Assembly (NCBI RefSeq): GCF_007874125.1
Contig: NZ_CP040128.1
Coordinates: 1,736,001 to 1,800,000 of the forward strand
Direction of reading: 5' to 3'
Origin: Noviherbaspirillum sp. UKPF54
GTDB lineage: Bacteria; Pseudomonadota; Gammaproteobacteria; Burkholderiales; Burkholderiaceae_D
Length of the DNA stretch: 64,000 bases
Part shown: piece after piece, positions 54,872 to 63,309 of the stretch
Layout: the number at the start of each line of letters is the position of its first letter
How positions within the stretch are numbered: position 1 is the first letter of the stretch
The notes under the pieces: model-generated
The model's input: only the letters and a program-made list of their open reading frames with translations
Databases searched by the model: none
Told to the model about the DNA's origin: nothing
Position numbers and translations under genes: made by a program

Positions 54872-56056
54872 ATGAATCAGATGCAACAAAATCCACCTTC
54901 GAGCGAGCCCCAGGCAATCTCGACCTCGGCCCCTGTCCTGACCTGGAGCGAGGCCGGGCAGCCACACACCGCGCGCTGGCGCTCCGAAAGCGGCGTTCCC
55001 GCGCCCCGGCGAGTGGCAATCGCCGACGATCGCACGGGCGCCGATGCCGCCTTCAAGCTGGCCTGCGAGGGAAGCGCGCTGCTGTGGCGCGGCGATTTCC
55101 AGAACGCGCGCCAGCTGCTCGCTGCCTTGGCGCGGCGCATCGACCGCAAGCCGCGCCGGGCGCGCCCCGCCCGCCAGCCGGCGTCTCCGGCGGAAGCCTT
55201 CCACCTGCAGCGCCAGGCGCAGGCGCAGGGCGCGCGCATCCTCGGCATGCTGCTGGTGCCGCTGGACGCGAGCTATGCCATCCCGCTGCGGCGCGCTCCG
55301 GATGTGCGCCAGGCCTGTACCGAGGCGTGGGGCGCAGCCGGCGAAGCATCGGTCGTGTCGATGCGCGAATTGCTGGGATTGATCGGCGCGCACGAGTGGC
55401 GCAAGAAAGGGGTAGAGATTCCGGCGCTGGGCGAGCGCATTCATCCGTACTACGGCGTATTCTCGCCGGTGCGCGGCGAATATGTGGACCTGGTGGCGCA
55501 GGCTCCGCTGCCGGCGACGACTTTGGCCTTCGACATCGGTACCGGCACCGGCGTGCTGGCTGCCGTACTGGCGCAGCGCGGCGTGCAGCGCGTGGTCGCC
55601 ACCGACCAGGACGCACGTGCCTTGGCTTGCGCGCGCGACAATATCGGGCGTCTCGGCCTGGCGCAGCAGGTGGAGATCGTCCAGGCCGACCTGTTCCCTC
55701 CCGGACGCGCGCCGCTGGTCGTCTGCAATCCGCCGTGGGTGCCGGCGCGGCCCAGCTCGCCGATCGAGTACGCGGTATACGATCCTGACAGCCGCATGCT
55801 GCGCGGCTTTCTCGCGGGGCTCGCGAATCATCTGGAGCCCGGCGGCGAAGGCTGGCTGATCCTGTCCGATTTCGCCGAGCACCTCGGCTTGCGCACGCGT
55901 GAAGAATTGCTCGTGCTCATCGATGCGTCCGGCCTGAAGGTCCTCGGGCGTCTCGACATGCGGCCCCGGCATCCGAAAGCCGCCGATGCCGGCGATCCGC
56001 TCCACGCGGCGCGCTCGGCCGAGGTCACGTCGCTGTGGCGGCTTGCCGCGCGCTAA
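54872..56056 (+). CDS. HemK/PrmC-type SAM-dependent methyltransferase
   Basis: The 394-residue protein has a poorly conserved N-terminal half rich in Arg and Gln. A Rossmann methyltransferase domain from about residue 200 has motif I FDIGTGTGVLAAVLA and the catalytic VVCNPPWVPA, the NPPY/W signature of N-methyltransferases acting on glutamine, adenine or guanine. Relatives include PrmB, PrmC and RlmG; which one applies is open. The ATG at 54872 is chosen over a second ATG three codons on; no ribosome site is strong. Confidence 0.8.
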   Translation: MNQMQQNPPSSEPQAISTSAPVLTWSEAGQPHTARWRSESGVPAPRRVAIADDRTGADAAFKLACEGSALLWRGDFQNARQLLAALARRIDRKPRRARPARQPASPAEAFHLQRQAQAQGARILGMLLVPLDASYAIPLRRAPDVRQACTEAWGAAGEASVVSMRELLGLIGAHEWRKKGVEIPALGERIHPYYGVFSPVRGEYVDLVAQAPLPATTLAFDIGTGTGVLAAVLAQRGVQRVVATDQDARALACARDNIGRLGLAQQVEIVQADLFPPGRAPLVVCNPPWVPARPSSPIEYAVYDPDSRMLRGFLAGLANHLEPGGEGWLILSDFAEHLGLRTREELLVLIDASGLKVLGRLDMRPRHPKAADAGDPLHAARSAEVTSLWRLAAR

Positions 56057-56107
56057 TCCGGCCCCAACTCGTCGCCGTCGTACGCTGCGCGGTGCCATAA
56101 TGCGCAA

Positions 56108-56848
56108 ATGGTCACGGCGACATTCCGCTTCTATGAAGAGCTGAACGAGTTCCTCGCGCCTGCCCGGCGCAAGCGCGATTTCGACTGTGCATGCGCGCGG
56201 GCCGCCACGACAAAGCACATGATCGAGGCGCTCGGCGTACCGCATACCGAAGTCGAACTGGTGCTGGTCAACGGCGTATCATCCGGTTTCGACCGCGTGC
56301 TGAAGGACGGCGACCGCGTGGCGGTTTATCCGAAATGCGAAGCGCTCGACGTCACGCCGCTGCTGCGCGTGCGGGACCGTCCGCTGCGCGTGACGCGCTT
56401 CGTCGCCGATACCCATCTCGGCGGACTGGCGCGCCTGCTGCGCATGGCCGGCTTCGATACGCTGTACGACAACGGCTTTCGCGATGACGAGATCGCAGCC
56501 ATTTCAGCGCGCGAGGAACGCATCGCGCTCACGCGGGACCGCGGCTTGCTGATGCGGCGCGAGATCACGCACGGCTGTTATGTGCACGCACTGAAATCGG
56601 CGCAGCAATTGCGCGAAATCTTCGAACGCCTGGATCTGGGTCGCAGCGCGCGCCCGTTTACGCTCTGCATGCACTGTAACGCGCCTCTTTCGGCCGTGCC
56701 CAGGGAACTGGCCAGATGCAAGGTACCAGCGCGTGTCTTCGATGCTTACGAGCGCTTCAGCGCCTGCGGCAGGTGCGGCCGGATCTACTGGGAAGGCTCG
56801 CACTGGGAGCGTATGCGGACGCTGCTTGCGGGCCTCCTGCCGCCCTGA
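56108..56848 (+). CDS. Mut7-C RNase-domain protein with N-terminal ubiquitin-like fold
   Basis: The 246-residue protein has a Mut7-C_ub (ubiquitin-like, MoaD/ThiS-like) domain at about 1-85. The Mut7-C domain (about 95-240) begins RFVADTHLGGLARLLRMAGFDTLYDN and carries the PIN-like acid residues in DDEIAAISARE and LTRDRGLL. Two zinc-ribbon pairs follow, CMHC and CGRC. Bacterial members are predicted ribonucleases. It stands alone downstream of the methyltransferase by 51 bases and may share its transcript. Confidence 0.87.
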   Translation: MVTATFRFYEELNEFLAPARRKRDFDCACARAATTKHMIEALGVPHTEVELVLVNGVSSGFDRVLKDGDRVAVYPKCEALDVTPLLRVRDRPLRVTRFVADTHLGGLARLLRMAGFDTLYDNGFRDDEIAAISAREERIALTRDRGLLMRREITHGCYVHALKSAQQLREIFERLDLGRSARPFTLCMHCNAPLSAVPRELARCKVPARVFDAYERFSACGRCGRIYWEGSHWERMRTLLAGLLPP

Positions 56849-56888
56849 GCGTCCACCTCAGGATGGGCGGAGCGGCGCAGCCCCGGTA

Positions 56889-57047
56889 TCAGCCGCCGGG
56901 ACGATAAATATCGCCCTGCGTGGTGCCCGGAGCGCCTGATCCGGTCGTTCCGCCGGCCCCGCTGGTGCCGCTGGAGTTACTTCCCGACCGCATGCCCGAG
57001 CAGCTTGCCAACAACAGGACCGCGAGAATAAGCGATAGCCTCTTCAT
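56889..57047 (-). CDS. Small lipoprotein, 52 residues
   Basis: A GGAGG site and ATG at 57047 open a 52-codon frame. Its product starts KRLSLILAVLLLASC, a complete lipoprotein signal with LASC lipobox (Cys16). The mature part is Ser/Gly/Thr-rich (about 37 residues, low complexity) and ends in IYRPGG. No homologue recognised. It is shorter than usual gene-calling limits but carries every mark of a lipoprotein. It converges with the Mut7-C gene. Confidence 0.75.
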   Translation of the reverse strand: MKRLSLILAVLLLASCSGMRSGSNSSGTSGAGGTTGSGAPGTTQGDIYRPGG

Positions 57048-57203
57048 AGCATGCCTCCATCTAATGCATCTATTGCAATCCCTCCTGCTGCGCGCTGGGC
57101 GCCATGTCAGGAGTGACTACCAATATAGACAGCATCGCCGCCATGCGCGAGGATTAATTCCGCGCACCGCCCGCCATTTGACGCAGTTCATGCGGAAGGT
57201 GAA

Positions 57204-57428
57204 TTACCGTGCGCGGGACAGGATGACCAGCCATTTGCCGAACACCAGCAGCTCCACGTGGCCGGGCTCGATGCCGGTGCTGCAATCGAGCAACGGGTTG
57301 ACCTTGTAAAAACGCTTGCGGAAGTCGCGGCAGACAAACATTTCACGCCGGCCGAAACGCATCAGAAATGACGTTGGTGCATATTCCAGACCGAATCGCG
57401 GGCTGATGGAATTATTAAGATAGGCCAT
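57204..57428 (-). CDS. Unknown 74-residue protein under a LexA box
   Basis: An ATG at 57428 with an excellent GGGAGGAGAAC ribosome site opens a 74-codon frame. The product has two aromatic-rich segments (FGLEYAPTSFLMRFGRREMFVCRDFRKRFYKV and VELLVFGKWLVIL). It is basic, possibly membrane-attached through the last hydrophobic stretch, and matches no family that I know. A near-perfect LexA box lies 55 bases upstream. The surrounding 57430-57510 is AT-rich compared with the window. It is transcribed in the same direction as kup but separated from it by 136 bases. Confidence 0.7.
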   Translation of the reverse strand: MAYLNNSISPRFGLEYAPTSFLMRFGRREMFVCRDFRKRFYKVNPLLDCSTGIEPGHVELLVFGKWLVILSRAR

Positions 57429-57482
57429 CGCAGTTCTCCTCCCTGATAACAGCATTGAACGAAGCATTACTGTATCACAATT

Positions 57483-57502
57483 ACTGTATAAATAAACAGT
57501 AA
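57483..57502 (-). promoter_or_regulatory. LexA (SOS) box before the 74-residue gene
   Basis: The core CTGTATAAATAAACAG (57485-57500) agrees with the LexA consensus CTGTATATATATACAG at 14 of 16 positions, and TA/TA extend it on both sides. A second partial copy (ATTACTGTATCACA, 57466-57479) lies beside it. The box is 55 bases before the ATG. Confidence 0.75.
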
Positions 57503-57563
57503 TTATGAAAAAGCCACACTTCGCCCTCAGCGGCCGGAAGGCGCGCCGCATGCCGGCGGTCCG

Positions 57564-59441
57564 TCAGATCTCCACCTGCGTTCCCAGTTCGATCACCCGG
57601 TTGCTCGGCACCCGATAATAGTCGGCCGCGTCGCGCGCATTGCGCGACATGGTCGCGTACAGCGCTTCGCGCCACATCGCCATCCCCGATCCGACGCTTG
57701 GGATCACGGTCTGGCGCGCGATAAAGAACGAGGTGTTCATCATGTCAAGCTCCAGCCCCTTCTGCGAACACAGCTCCAGCGCGTGCGGGATGTCCCGTTC
57801 GTCCTTGAAGCCGTAATGGACATTGACCTGATAGCACTGGTGCCCGAGCGGCTCGATCTGTATCCTTTCTTGCGGCGGAACAGTCGGGATATCGGCATTG
57901 GTCACCGTGAGGAAGATGGTGCGCTCGTGCAGCACCTTGTTGTGCAGCAGGTTATGCAGCATCGCATGCGGCACGCCGTCGCCTTCCGCGCGGAAGAAGA
58001 TCGCCGTTCCTTCCACCCGCGTCGGCGGACTGATGAACAGCGACTGCAAGAACTCTTCGAGCGGAATCATGTGCTTCTTCAGGTTTTCATACACCAGGTG
58101 ACGCCCGTCACGCCAGGTCAGCATGATCGTGATCATCACCGCGCCCAGCAGGATCGGGAACCAGCCGCCGTGCACGATCTTCAGCGAGTTGGCCGAAACA
58201 AAAGCCAGGTCGATGATGAAGAAGAAGCCGGTCGCTGCCACACACAGCAGCAGGTTGTAGTGCCAGCGGTAGCGAATCACGAAGAAGGTCAGGACGGTCG
58301 TGATCAGCATCGTCAGGGTCACCGCGATGCCGTACGCCGACGCCAGCTTCGACGACGAGCCGAAGCCGATCACGGCCAGCACGACCGCGCACAGTTGCAG
58401 CCAGTTCATCAGCGGAATGTAGATTTGCCCGATTTCGCGCTCCGACGTGTACATGATCCGCATGCGCGGCAGAAAGCCCAGCGCGATCGCCTGATGCGTC
58501 ATGGAGAAGGTGCCGGAAATCGTCGCCTGCGAGGCAATGACCGTAGCGACAGTGGAAAGAGCCACCAGCGGGTAAATGCTCCACGGGCCGAGCTGGTGGA
58601 AGAACGGATTGACCACCGCGGCGGGATTGGCCAACAGCAGCGCGCCCTGCCCCAGATAGTTCAGCGCGAGCCCGGGAAACACCACGAAAAACCAGGCCAT
58701 GCGAATCGGCCGCTTGCCGAAGTGGCCCATGTCCGCATACAACGCTTCGGCGCCCGTGAAAGCCAGCACGACCGCACCCAGCGCGACAAACGCCAGCCAG
58801 CTGTTACGCGTCAGGAAGTCCAGCGCGTGCAGCGGGTTGATCGCGGCGAGGATGGCGGGGTTGTGCACGATATTGACGACGCCCATCGCAGCAAGGGCCA
58901 GGAACCATATCAGCACGATCGGCCCGAACCACTTGCCGATGCCGGCGGTGCCATGATGCTGCGCCATGTATAGCCCGACCAGCACCGCCACCGTCAGCGG
59001 CACCACGTAAGGTTGCATCACCGGCGTCGCCACTTCCAGGCCTTCCATTGCCGACAGAACCGAAATGGCCGGCGTAATCACGCCATCGCCGAAAAACAGC
59101 GCCGCTCCCACCAGACCGGCGAACATCACGGGCTGGTACCAGCGCGACTTCGACGTTACTGACGACAGTGCGAGCGCCATCAGCGCCATGATGCCGCCCT
59201 CGCCGCGGTTGTCGGCGCGCAGAATCAGCGACACGTATTTCAGCGAAACGATGATAGTCAGCCCCCACAGGATCAGCGAAACCACGCCAAGCAGATTGGC
59301 GGGTGTCAGCGCGACTCCATGCTCGGTCGAAAACACCTCCTTCATGGTGTATAGCGGGCTGGTGCCGATATCGCCATAGACGATGCCGATGGCGGCCAGG
59401 GTGAGCGTTCTGAGACTGTCTTTTGCATGTTCTGAAGACAC
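57564..59441 (-). CDS. kup: Low-affinity potassium transporter Kup
   Basis: The 625-residue protein has 12 membrane segments and a C-terminal cytoplasmic domain of about 160 residues. It contains the family opening LAAIGIVYGDIGTSPLYTMKE and the GEGGIMALMALA segment. Kup imports K+ with protons. Length matches E. coli Kup (622). The start is a GTG at 59441 with AAGGTG upstream; no in-frame ATG lies nearby. The gene stands alone. Confidence 0.95.
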   Translation of the reverse strand: MSSEHAKDSLRTLTLAAIGIVYGDIGTSPLYTMKEVFSTEHGVALTPANLLGVVSLILWGLTIIVSLKYVSLILRADNRGEGGIMALMALALSSVTSKSRWYQPVMFAGLVGAALFFGDGVITPAISVLSAMEGLEVATPVMQPYVVPLTVAVLVGLYMAQHHGTAGIGKWFGPIVLIWFLALAAMGVVNIVHNPAILAAINPLHALDFLTRNSWLAFVALGAVVLAFTGAEALYADMGHFGKRPIRMAWFFVVFPGLALNYLGQGALLLANPAAVVNPFFHQLGPWSIYPLVALSTVATVIASQATISGTFSMTHQAIALGFLPRMRIMYTSEREIGQIYIPLMNWLQLCAVVLAVIGFGSSSKLASAYGIAVTLTMLITTVLTFFVIRYRWHYNLLLCVAATGFFFIIDLAFVSANSLKIVHGGWFPILLGAVMITIMLTWRDGRHLVYENLKKHMIPLEEFLQSLFISPPTRVEGTAIFFRAEGDGVPHAMLHNLLHNKVLHERTIFLTVTNADIPTVPPQERIQIEPLGHQCYQVNVHYGFKDERDIPHALELCSQKGLELDMMNTSFFIARQTVIPSVGSGMAMWREALYATMSRNARDAADYYRVPSNRVIELGTQVEI

Positions 59442-59702
59442 AAGACACCTTTATTGCATTGTTATTGAATTGTCACGTCTGAAACCCAGTTCCCGCCCTC
59501 GGGCTCCTTCTTAGGCAAACGGGAACCGTTCATGGTTTCCCGTAACCGCCGGATTGTACTTGATGCAAATGGCGCCATCCGCGTTGGCGATTTATCTCAT
59601 GCATTGCGCGCGCCGAACGGTTCCTTGCTACATGCTCCTCTGTTACCATTTCAGCAATTACGGTCGGCAATCGCCGGCATCCATTTTTCCAAGAGATTTT
59701 TT

Positions 59703-60572
59703 ATGAACCAGACGCCCCAGCAGCAGGAGCCCCAGGTCGCCAGCAGGCGTTTCGTTCTTGAAATGCTGGGTTTTTCCGAAACAGAAAAAGCATTGCTGGC
59801 CTCCACCTTCCGCCTCACCGGCAGGCGCGCATTTTGTTATGCCGAACCGGACGGACCGGCGGAACGCAGCGACGTCTATCTCGTCAATGCCGACAACCCA
59901 TCGGGCCTGCAGCAGATGGAGGCGCGCGCGCCGAACGCCTATGCGCCGGCGCTGCTGATCGGTCGCGCGCCAGAAGACTCCCCGTGGCCCGCAGTGGAAA
60001 AACCGATCCGCTGGATGAAGCTGTTCGAGCAGCTCGATCAGGCCATGCTCGCCGCATTATCGATGCGCGCCAGCCGGCCCGCCCCGAACGGCGGGCAGTG
60101 GAACGGAACGGACTTCCGCCGCGCCGCCGACCGCCATCGTCCGCAGCCCGAACTGATCGCGCCGCCGCCGGCCGAATCTGTGCTGGTGGTCGACGACAGC
60201 GCCACCGTGCGCGCGTTCATGCGCACCAGGCTTGCCCCGTTCCGCTTCGACGTCGACTACGCCGAAAACGGCGAAGCGGCGGTCGCCATGGCGCAGGCCA
60301 AGCGCTACACCTGCATTTTCCTCGATGTCGTGATGCCGGGCATGGACGGTTATCAGGTCTGCAAGCGCATCAAGTCCGATCCGGCGACCAGGGGCACGGC
60401 GGTCGTGATGTTGAGCAGCAAGTCCTCGCCCTTCGACAAGTTCCGCGGCAGCTGGGCCGGCTGCGACGCCTATCTGGGCAAACCAGTCGGCGAAGACGAA
60501 CTGCTCGCCACGATAGGCCGTTTCCAGCCCAGCGCACGGCGCGTCGCGCTGTCCATTCTCTCGCGCGGCTGA
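59703..60572 (+). CDS. Single-domain-type response regulator with unusual N-terminal extension
   Basis: The protein has 289 residues. The C-terminal receiver (about 158-285) has DD (164-165), phospho-acceptor Asp208 in FLDVVMPGMDGYQVCKRI, Ser239 and Lys260, as in PilG/PilH/CheY-like proteins. The N-terminal 150 residues resemble no output domain that I recognise; a repeated-receiver-like strand pattern (DVYLVNADNPSGLQQME, YAPALLIGRAP) suggests a degenerate receiver. No kinase gene is adjacent. The start at 59703 is preceded by AAGAGA. A cytoplasmic signalling role is inferred. Confidence 0.75.
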   Translation: MNQTPQQQEPQVASRRFVLEMLGFSETEKALLASTFRLTGRRAFCYAEPDGPAERSDVYLVNADNPSGLQQMEARAPNAYAPALLIGRAPEDSPWPAVEKPIRWMKLFEQLDQAMLAALSMRASRPAPNGGQWNGTDFRRAADRHRPQPELIAPPPAESVLVVDDSATVRAFMRTRLAPFRFDVDYAENGEAAVAMAQAKRYTCIFLDVVMPGMDGYQVCKRIKSDPATRGTAVVMLSSKSSPFDKFRGSWAGCDAYLGKPVGEDELLATIGRFQPSARRVALSILSRG

Positions 60573-60604
60573 GCGGCTTCCACGCCGCCCGGCAGAAAAA
60601 GGCG

Positions 60605-60638
60605 AAAAAAAACCCGCCAGCCTTGCGGCTCGCGGGTT
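60605..60638 (-). terminator. Intrinsic terminator (minus strand)
   Basis: On the minus strand AACCCGC-x-AGCC and GGCT-x-GCGGGTT form a stem with GCAA loop, followed by eight T. On the plus strand the run is only TTAAAT, so it works mainly leftward. Confidence 0.65.
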
Positions 60639-60759
60639 AAATCCAATTCAAGGAGAGTTGGAGGAGACAGGATCAATCTTACGGCAGGGAGGCAAATTCT
60701 TCCTCTTTATTGTTGTGATAGCAGATATAACCATTTCAAATATCACAAGCCATTACCCG

Positions 60760-60789
60760 AAAAAAATAAAGCCCGCGCACTGCGCGGGC
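60760..60789 (-). terminator. Intrinsic terminator (minus strand), second
   Basis: GCCCGCGC and GCGCGGGC pair around a 3-base loop, followed on the minus strand by TTTATTTTTTTC. No minus-strand gene precedes it. Confidence 0.6.
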
Positions 60790-60960
60790 TCCTGTCTCCA
60801 TCATCCTTGGGTGGATTTTTTTAATGCGGGTGAGATATTACACTGAACTTTCGATAGCGCAAACGCTTTTCAACTAGCCTGTTTGACGCCCGACATATTA
60901 AGATTCGCCGGCTCAAATCCGCGCGGCCCCGGCCGCCCAATCTATCTCGAAGGATTCCGA

Positions 60961-61614
60961 ATGCTCAACGGCCTGTGGCTGAGCTTTTTCCTGATCGCTG
61001 CCGCCAGCGCGGTCTGGCGCTGGCTCGGCGGCGGCAATCCCGCCGTTTTTTCCGCCATGGTGGAAAGTCTGTTTGCCATGGCGAGACTGTCGGTCGAGGT
61101 GATGATCCTGCTGTTCGGCACCCTCACACTGTGGCTGGGTTTCCTGCGCATCGCGGAAAAGGCAGGCATCGTCGACCTGCTGGCCCGACTGCTGGCGCCG
61201 CTGTTTCGACGCCTGATGCCCGACGTTCCGCCAGGCCATCCGGCGCTTGGCCTGATTACCCTGAACTTCACCGCCAACGCGCTCGGACTGGACAACGCCG
61301 CCACGCCGATCGGCCTGAAAGCGATGCGCGCGCTGCAGGAGCTCAATCCCGATCCCAAGACCGCCAGCAATGCCCAGATCCTGTTCCTGGTCCTGAATGC
61401 ATCGTCGCTGACGCTGCTGCCGGTGTCGATTTTCATGTACCGTCTGCAGCAAGGCGCGCACGATCCGACCATGGTGTTCCTGCCGATCCTGATCGCCACC
61501 AGCGCTTCCAGCCTGACCGGACTGCTGGCGGTGGCCGTGATGCAGCGGCTGAGGCTGTGGGATCCGGTGGTTCTGGCATGGCTGGCCGCTTTGGCGCTGC
61601 TGCTGGGGGCTTGA
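60961..61614 (+). CDS. spmA: SpmA-like nucleoside-recognition domain membrane protein
   Basis: The 217-residue protein has six predicted membrane segments and the Gate/nucleoside-recognition domain. Its signature is LITLNFTANALGLDNAATPIGLKAMRALQELNP (around residue 100-130). SpmA and SpmB are named from spore maturation in Bacillus, but pairs occur in many non-sporulating bacteria, where their function is unknown. The ATG at 60961 begins a hydrophobic N-terminus. Its stop overlaps the spmB start (TGATG). Confidence 0.88.
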   Translation: MLNGLWLSFFLIAAASAVWRWLGGGNPAVFSAMVESLFAMARLSVEVMILLFGTLTLWLGFLRIAEKAGIVDLLARLLAPLFRRLMPDVPPGHPALGLITLNFTANALGLDNAATPIGLKAMRALQELNPDPKTASNAQILFLVLNASSLTLLPVSIFMYRLQQGAHDPTMVFLPILIATSASSLTGLLAVAVMQRLRLWDPVVLAWLAALALLLGA

Positions 61615-62189
61615 TGACTGGGCTTGCGGGGCTGTCGGCGGCGGCGCTGGGTGCGTTGTCTTCGCTGCTGGGCAACCTGGTGCTGTTTGCGCTAATCCTT
61701 GTCTTTCTGCTGTGCGGCGCCTTGCGGCGGGTCCCGCTCTATGAAAGCTTCATTGAGGGCGCGCGCGAAGGCTATGACGTGGCCAAAAACCTGTTGCCGT
61801 ACCTGGTCGCCATGTTGTGCGCCGTCGGCGTGCTGCGCGCTTCCGGCGCGCTCGACGCGCTGCTCGGCGGCCTGCGCTACGTCGTGGAAGCAGCCGGCTG
61901 GGATACGCGTTTCGTCGACGCGCTGCCGACTGCCCTGGTCAAGCCGTTCTCCGGCAGCGCGGCGCGCGCCATGCTGATCGAAACGATGAAAACCATGGGC
62001 GTCGACAGTTTTCCGGCGCTGGTCGCCGCCACCGTACAGGGCAGCACCGAAACTACGTTCTACGTGCTGGCCGTGTATTTCGGCGCGGTTGGCATCCAGC
62101 GCGCACGCCATGCGGTCGGCTGCGCGCTGGCAGCCGACATCGCCGGCGTGATCGCGTCGATCGCGGTTTGTTACTGGTTCTTCGGCTAA
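61614..62189 (+). CDS. spmB: SpmB-like nucleoside-recognition domain membrane protein
   Basis: The 191-residue protein has five or six membrane segments. The SpmB signature FIEGAREGYDVAKNLLPYLVAMLCAVGVLRASGALD (about 40-75) is followed by the STETTFYVLAVYFGAVGIQRARHAVGCALAADI region (about 147-180). The ATG overlaps the spmA stop, so the two proteins are made in step and probably form one membrane complex. Ends 26 bases before the convergent mnmH. Confidence 0.88.
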   Translation: MTGLAGLSAAALGALSSLLGNLVLFALILVFLLCGALRRVPLYESFIEGAREGYDVAKNLLPYLVAMLCAVGVLRASGALDALLGGLRYVVEAAGWDTRFVDALPTALVKPFSGSAARAMLIETMKTMGVDSFPALVAATVQGSTETTFYVLAVYFGAVGIQRARHAVGCALAADIAGVIASIAVCYWFFG

Positions 62190-62215
62190 ATGGCTGAAAA
62201 AGGCTGGGCCGATGC

Positions 62216-63241
62216 TCAGCCGAATCGCGCCTGCAATGTCTCCGCCACCGGCAACAAACCCTGGTGCGACAAGTCGTCGAGCATGAGCTTGGGCGAGGCG
62301 TCGATTTCCGGGTAATTGCGCACGATGGAACGGCGGTAGCTCGGATCGTAATGATTACGCATCAGCCGCTCGAACAGTTCCGGCACCCGCTTCTGCCCGG
62401 CCAACACCTGCCATTCCTCGAACTCCGCGCCGCCCACCAGAGCGCGCAGATGCGACAGCCGTTCGATCAGCGCAGCCGGATCCTGCTCGAAGTGATGGTA
62501 GTCTTCGCGCAGCAGTTGCACCCGTTGCGGCATGGCGGCTTCGACAGCGATGGTCGTTCCCTTTCGCATGGTTGCCAGCAGCAATTCCGGCAACTGCACC
62601 TGGCCGACTTTCTTGCTTTCGGCTTCCACCCACACCGGGCGCGCAGGATCGAGTTCGGACAGGCGGCGCAGGAGCAGGCTGTCGAACATCTTTTGCGTCG
62701 GTTGCGACTTGCCAGGGACGGCGCCGATGATGGAGCCGCGATGGACGGCAATCCCTTCCAGGTCGAGCACTTGCGCGCCGCGCTCGTGCAATGCATGCAG
62801 CAGGCGCGTCTTGCCGCATCCGGTCGATCCCGACAGCACGATGTAACGATAACTGGCGGGCAGGCTTGCGAGCTGTTCGTTGACCCAGCGCCGGTACGTC
62901 TTCCAACCTCCCTTGAGCTTTTCGACGCGGTAGCCGATGGTGTCGAGCACGTCGAACCAGACCTTGCTGCGCTTGCCGCCCCGGAAGCAGTAGACCAGGA
63001 TCCTGCTTTTGGCCGGATAGCTGGAGATATGCGTTTCAATATGGCGCGCGATGTTCATCAGCGAATAGCGCGCGCCGAGCCGGTAGGCACCTATCGCGTC
63101 GGTGCGATGCAGCGTGCCGACCTCGGCAAACTCGGCATCGTTGACGACAGGCAGGTTGACGGCGCCGGGGATGTGGTCTTCATCGAATTCGTGCGGGCTG
63201 CGCGCGTCGATGATCAGGTCATAAGATTGGAAATCGAGCAT
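62216..63241 (-). CDS. mnmH: tRNA 2-selenouridine synthase MnmH (SelU)
   Basis: The 341-residue protein combines an N-terminal rhodanese domain (active Cys85 in YCFRGGKRS) with a P-loop domain (Walker A GSTGCGKT at 138-145). This fusion is unique to MnmH, which replaces the sulfur of 2-thiouridine at tRNA position 34 with selenium from selenophosphate. ATG at 63241 is preferred; an ATG 10 codons upstream (63271) is possible. No selD is in the window, so selenophosphate must be made elsewhere. Confidence 0.93.
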   Translation of the reverse strand: MLDFQSYDLIIDARSPHEFDEDHIPGAVNLPVVNDAEFAEVGTLHRTDAIGAYRLGARYSLMNIARHIETHISSYPAKSRILVYCFRGGKRSKVWFDVLDTIGYRVEKLKGGWKTYRRWVNEQLASLPASYRYIVLSGSTGCGKTRLLHALHERGAQVLDLEGIAVHRGSIIGAVPGKSQPTQKMFDSLLLRRLSELDPARPVWVEAESKKVGQVQLPELLLATMRKGTTIAVEAAMPQRVQLLREDYHHFEQDPAALIERLSHLRALVGGAEFEEWQVLAGQKRVPELFERLMRNHYDPSYRRSIVRNYPEIDASPKLMLDDLSHQGLLPVAETLQARFG

Positions 63242-63309
63242 CCCGCCATTGTACGTTTTCTGACGGAACATTTCGCATGTTTATGGCAGCGTCCGACGCT
63301 GCGGCGATG

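Larger units (their letters stand above)
60573..60960. other. Gene-free stretch with two minus-strand terminators
   Basis: In these 388 bases I find no credible gene. Two intrinsic terminators point to the left (60605-60638 and 60760-60789) although no minus-strand gene lies upstream of either. The minus strand also carries CTCCTCC and CTCCTT (60650-60666), which look like anti-Shine-Dalgarno motifs just before the first terminator. Possible small RNAs; see findings. Confidence 0.5.

Noticed and set aside
60658..60846. 62-codon plus-strand frame in the gap before spmA
   Set aside because: It starts at TTG inside a GGAG-rich tract and crosses a terminator hairpin; composition differs from real genes here.
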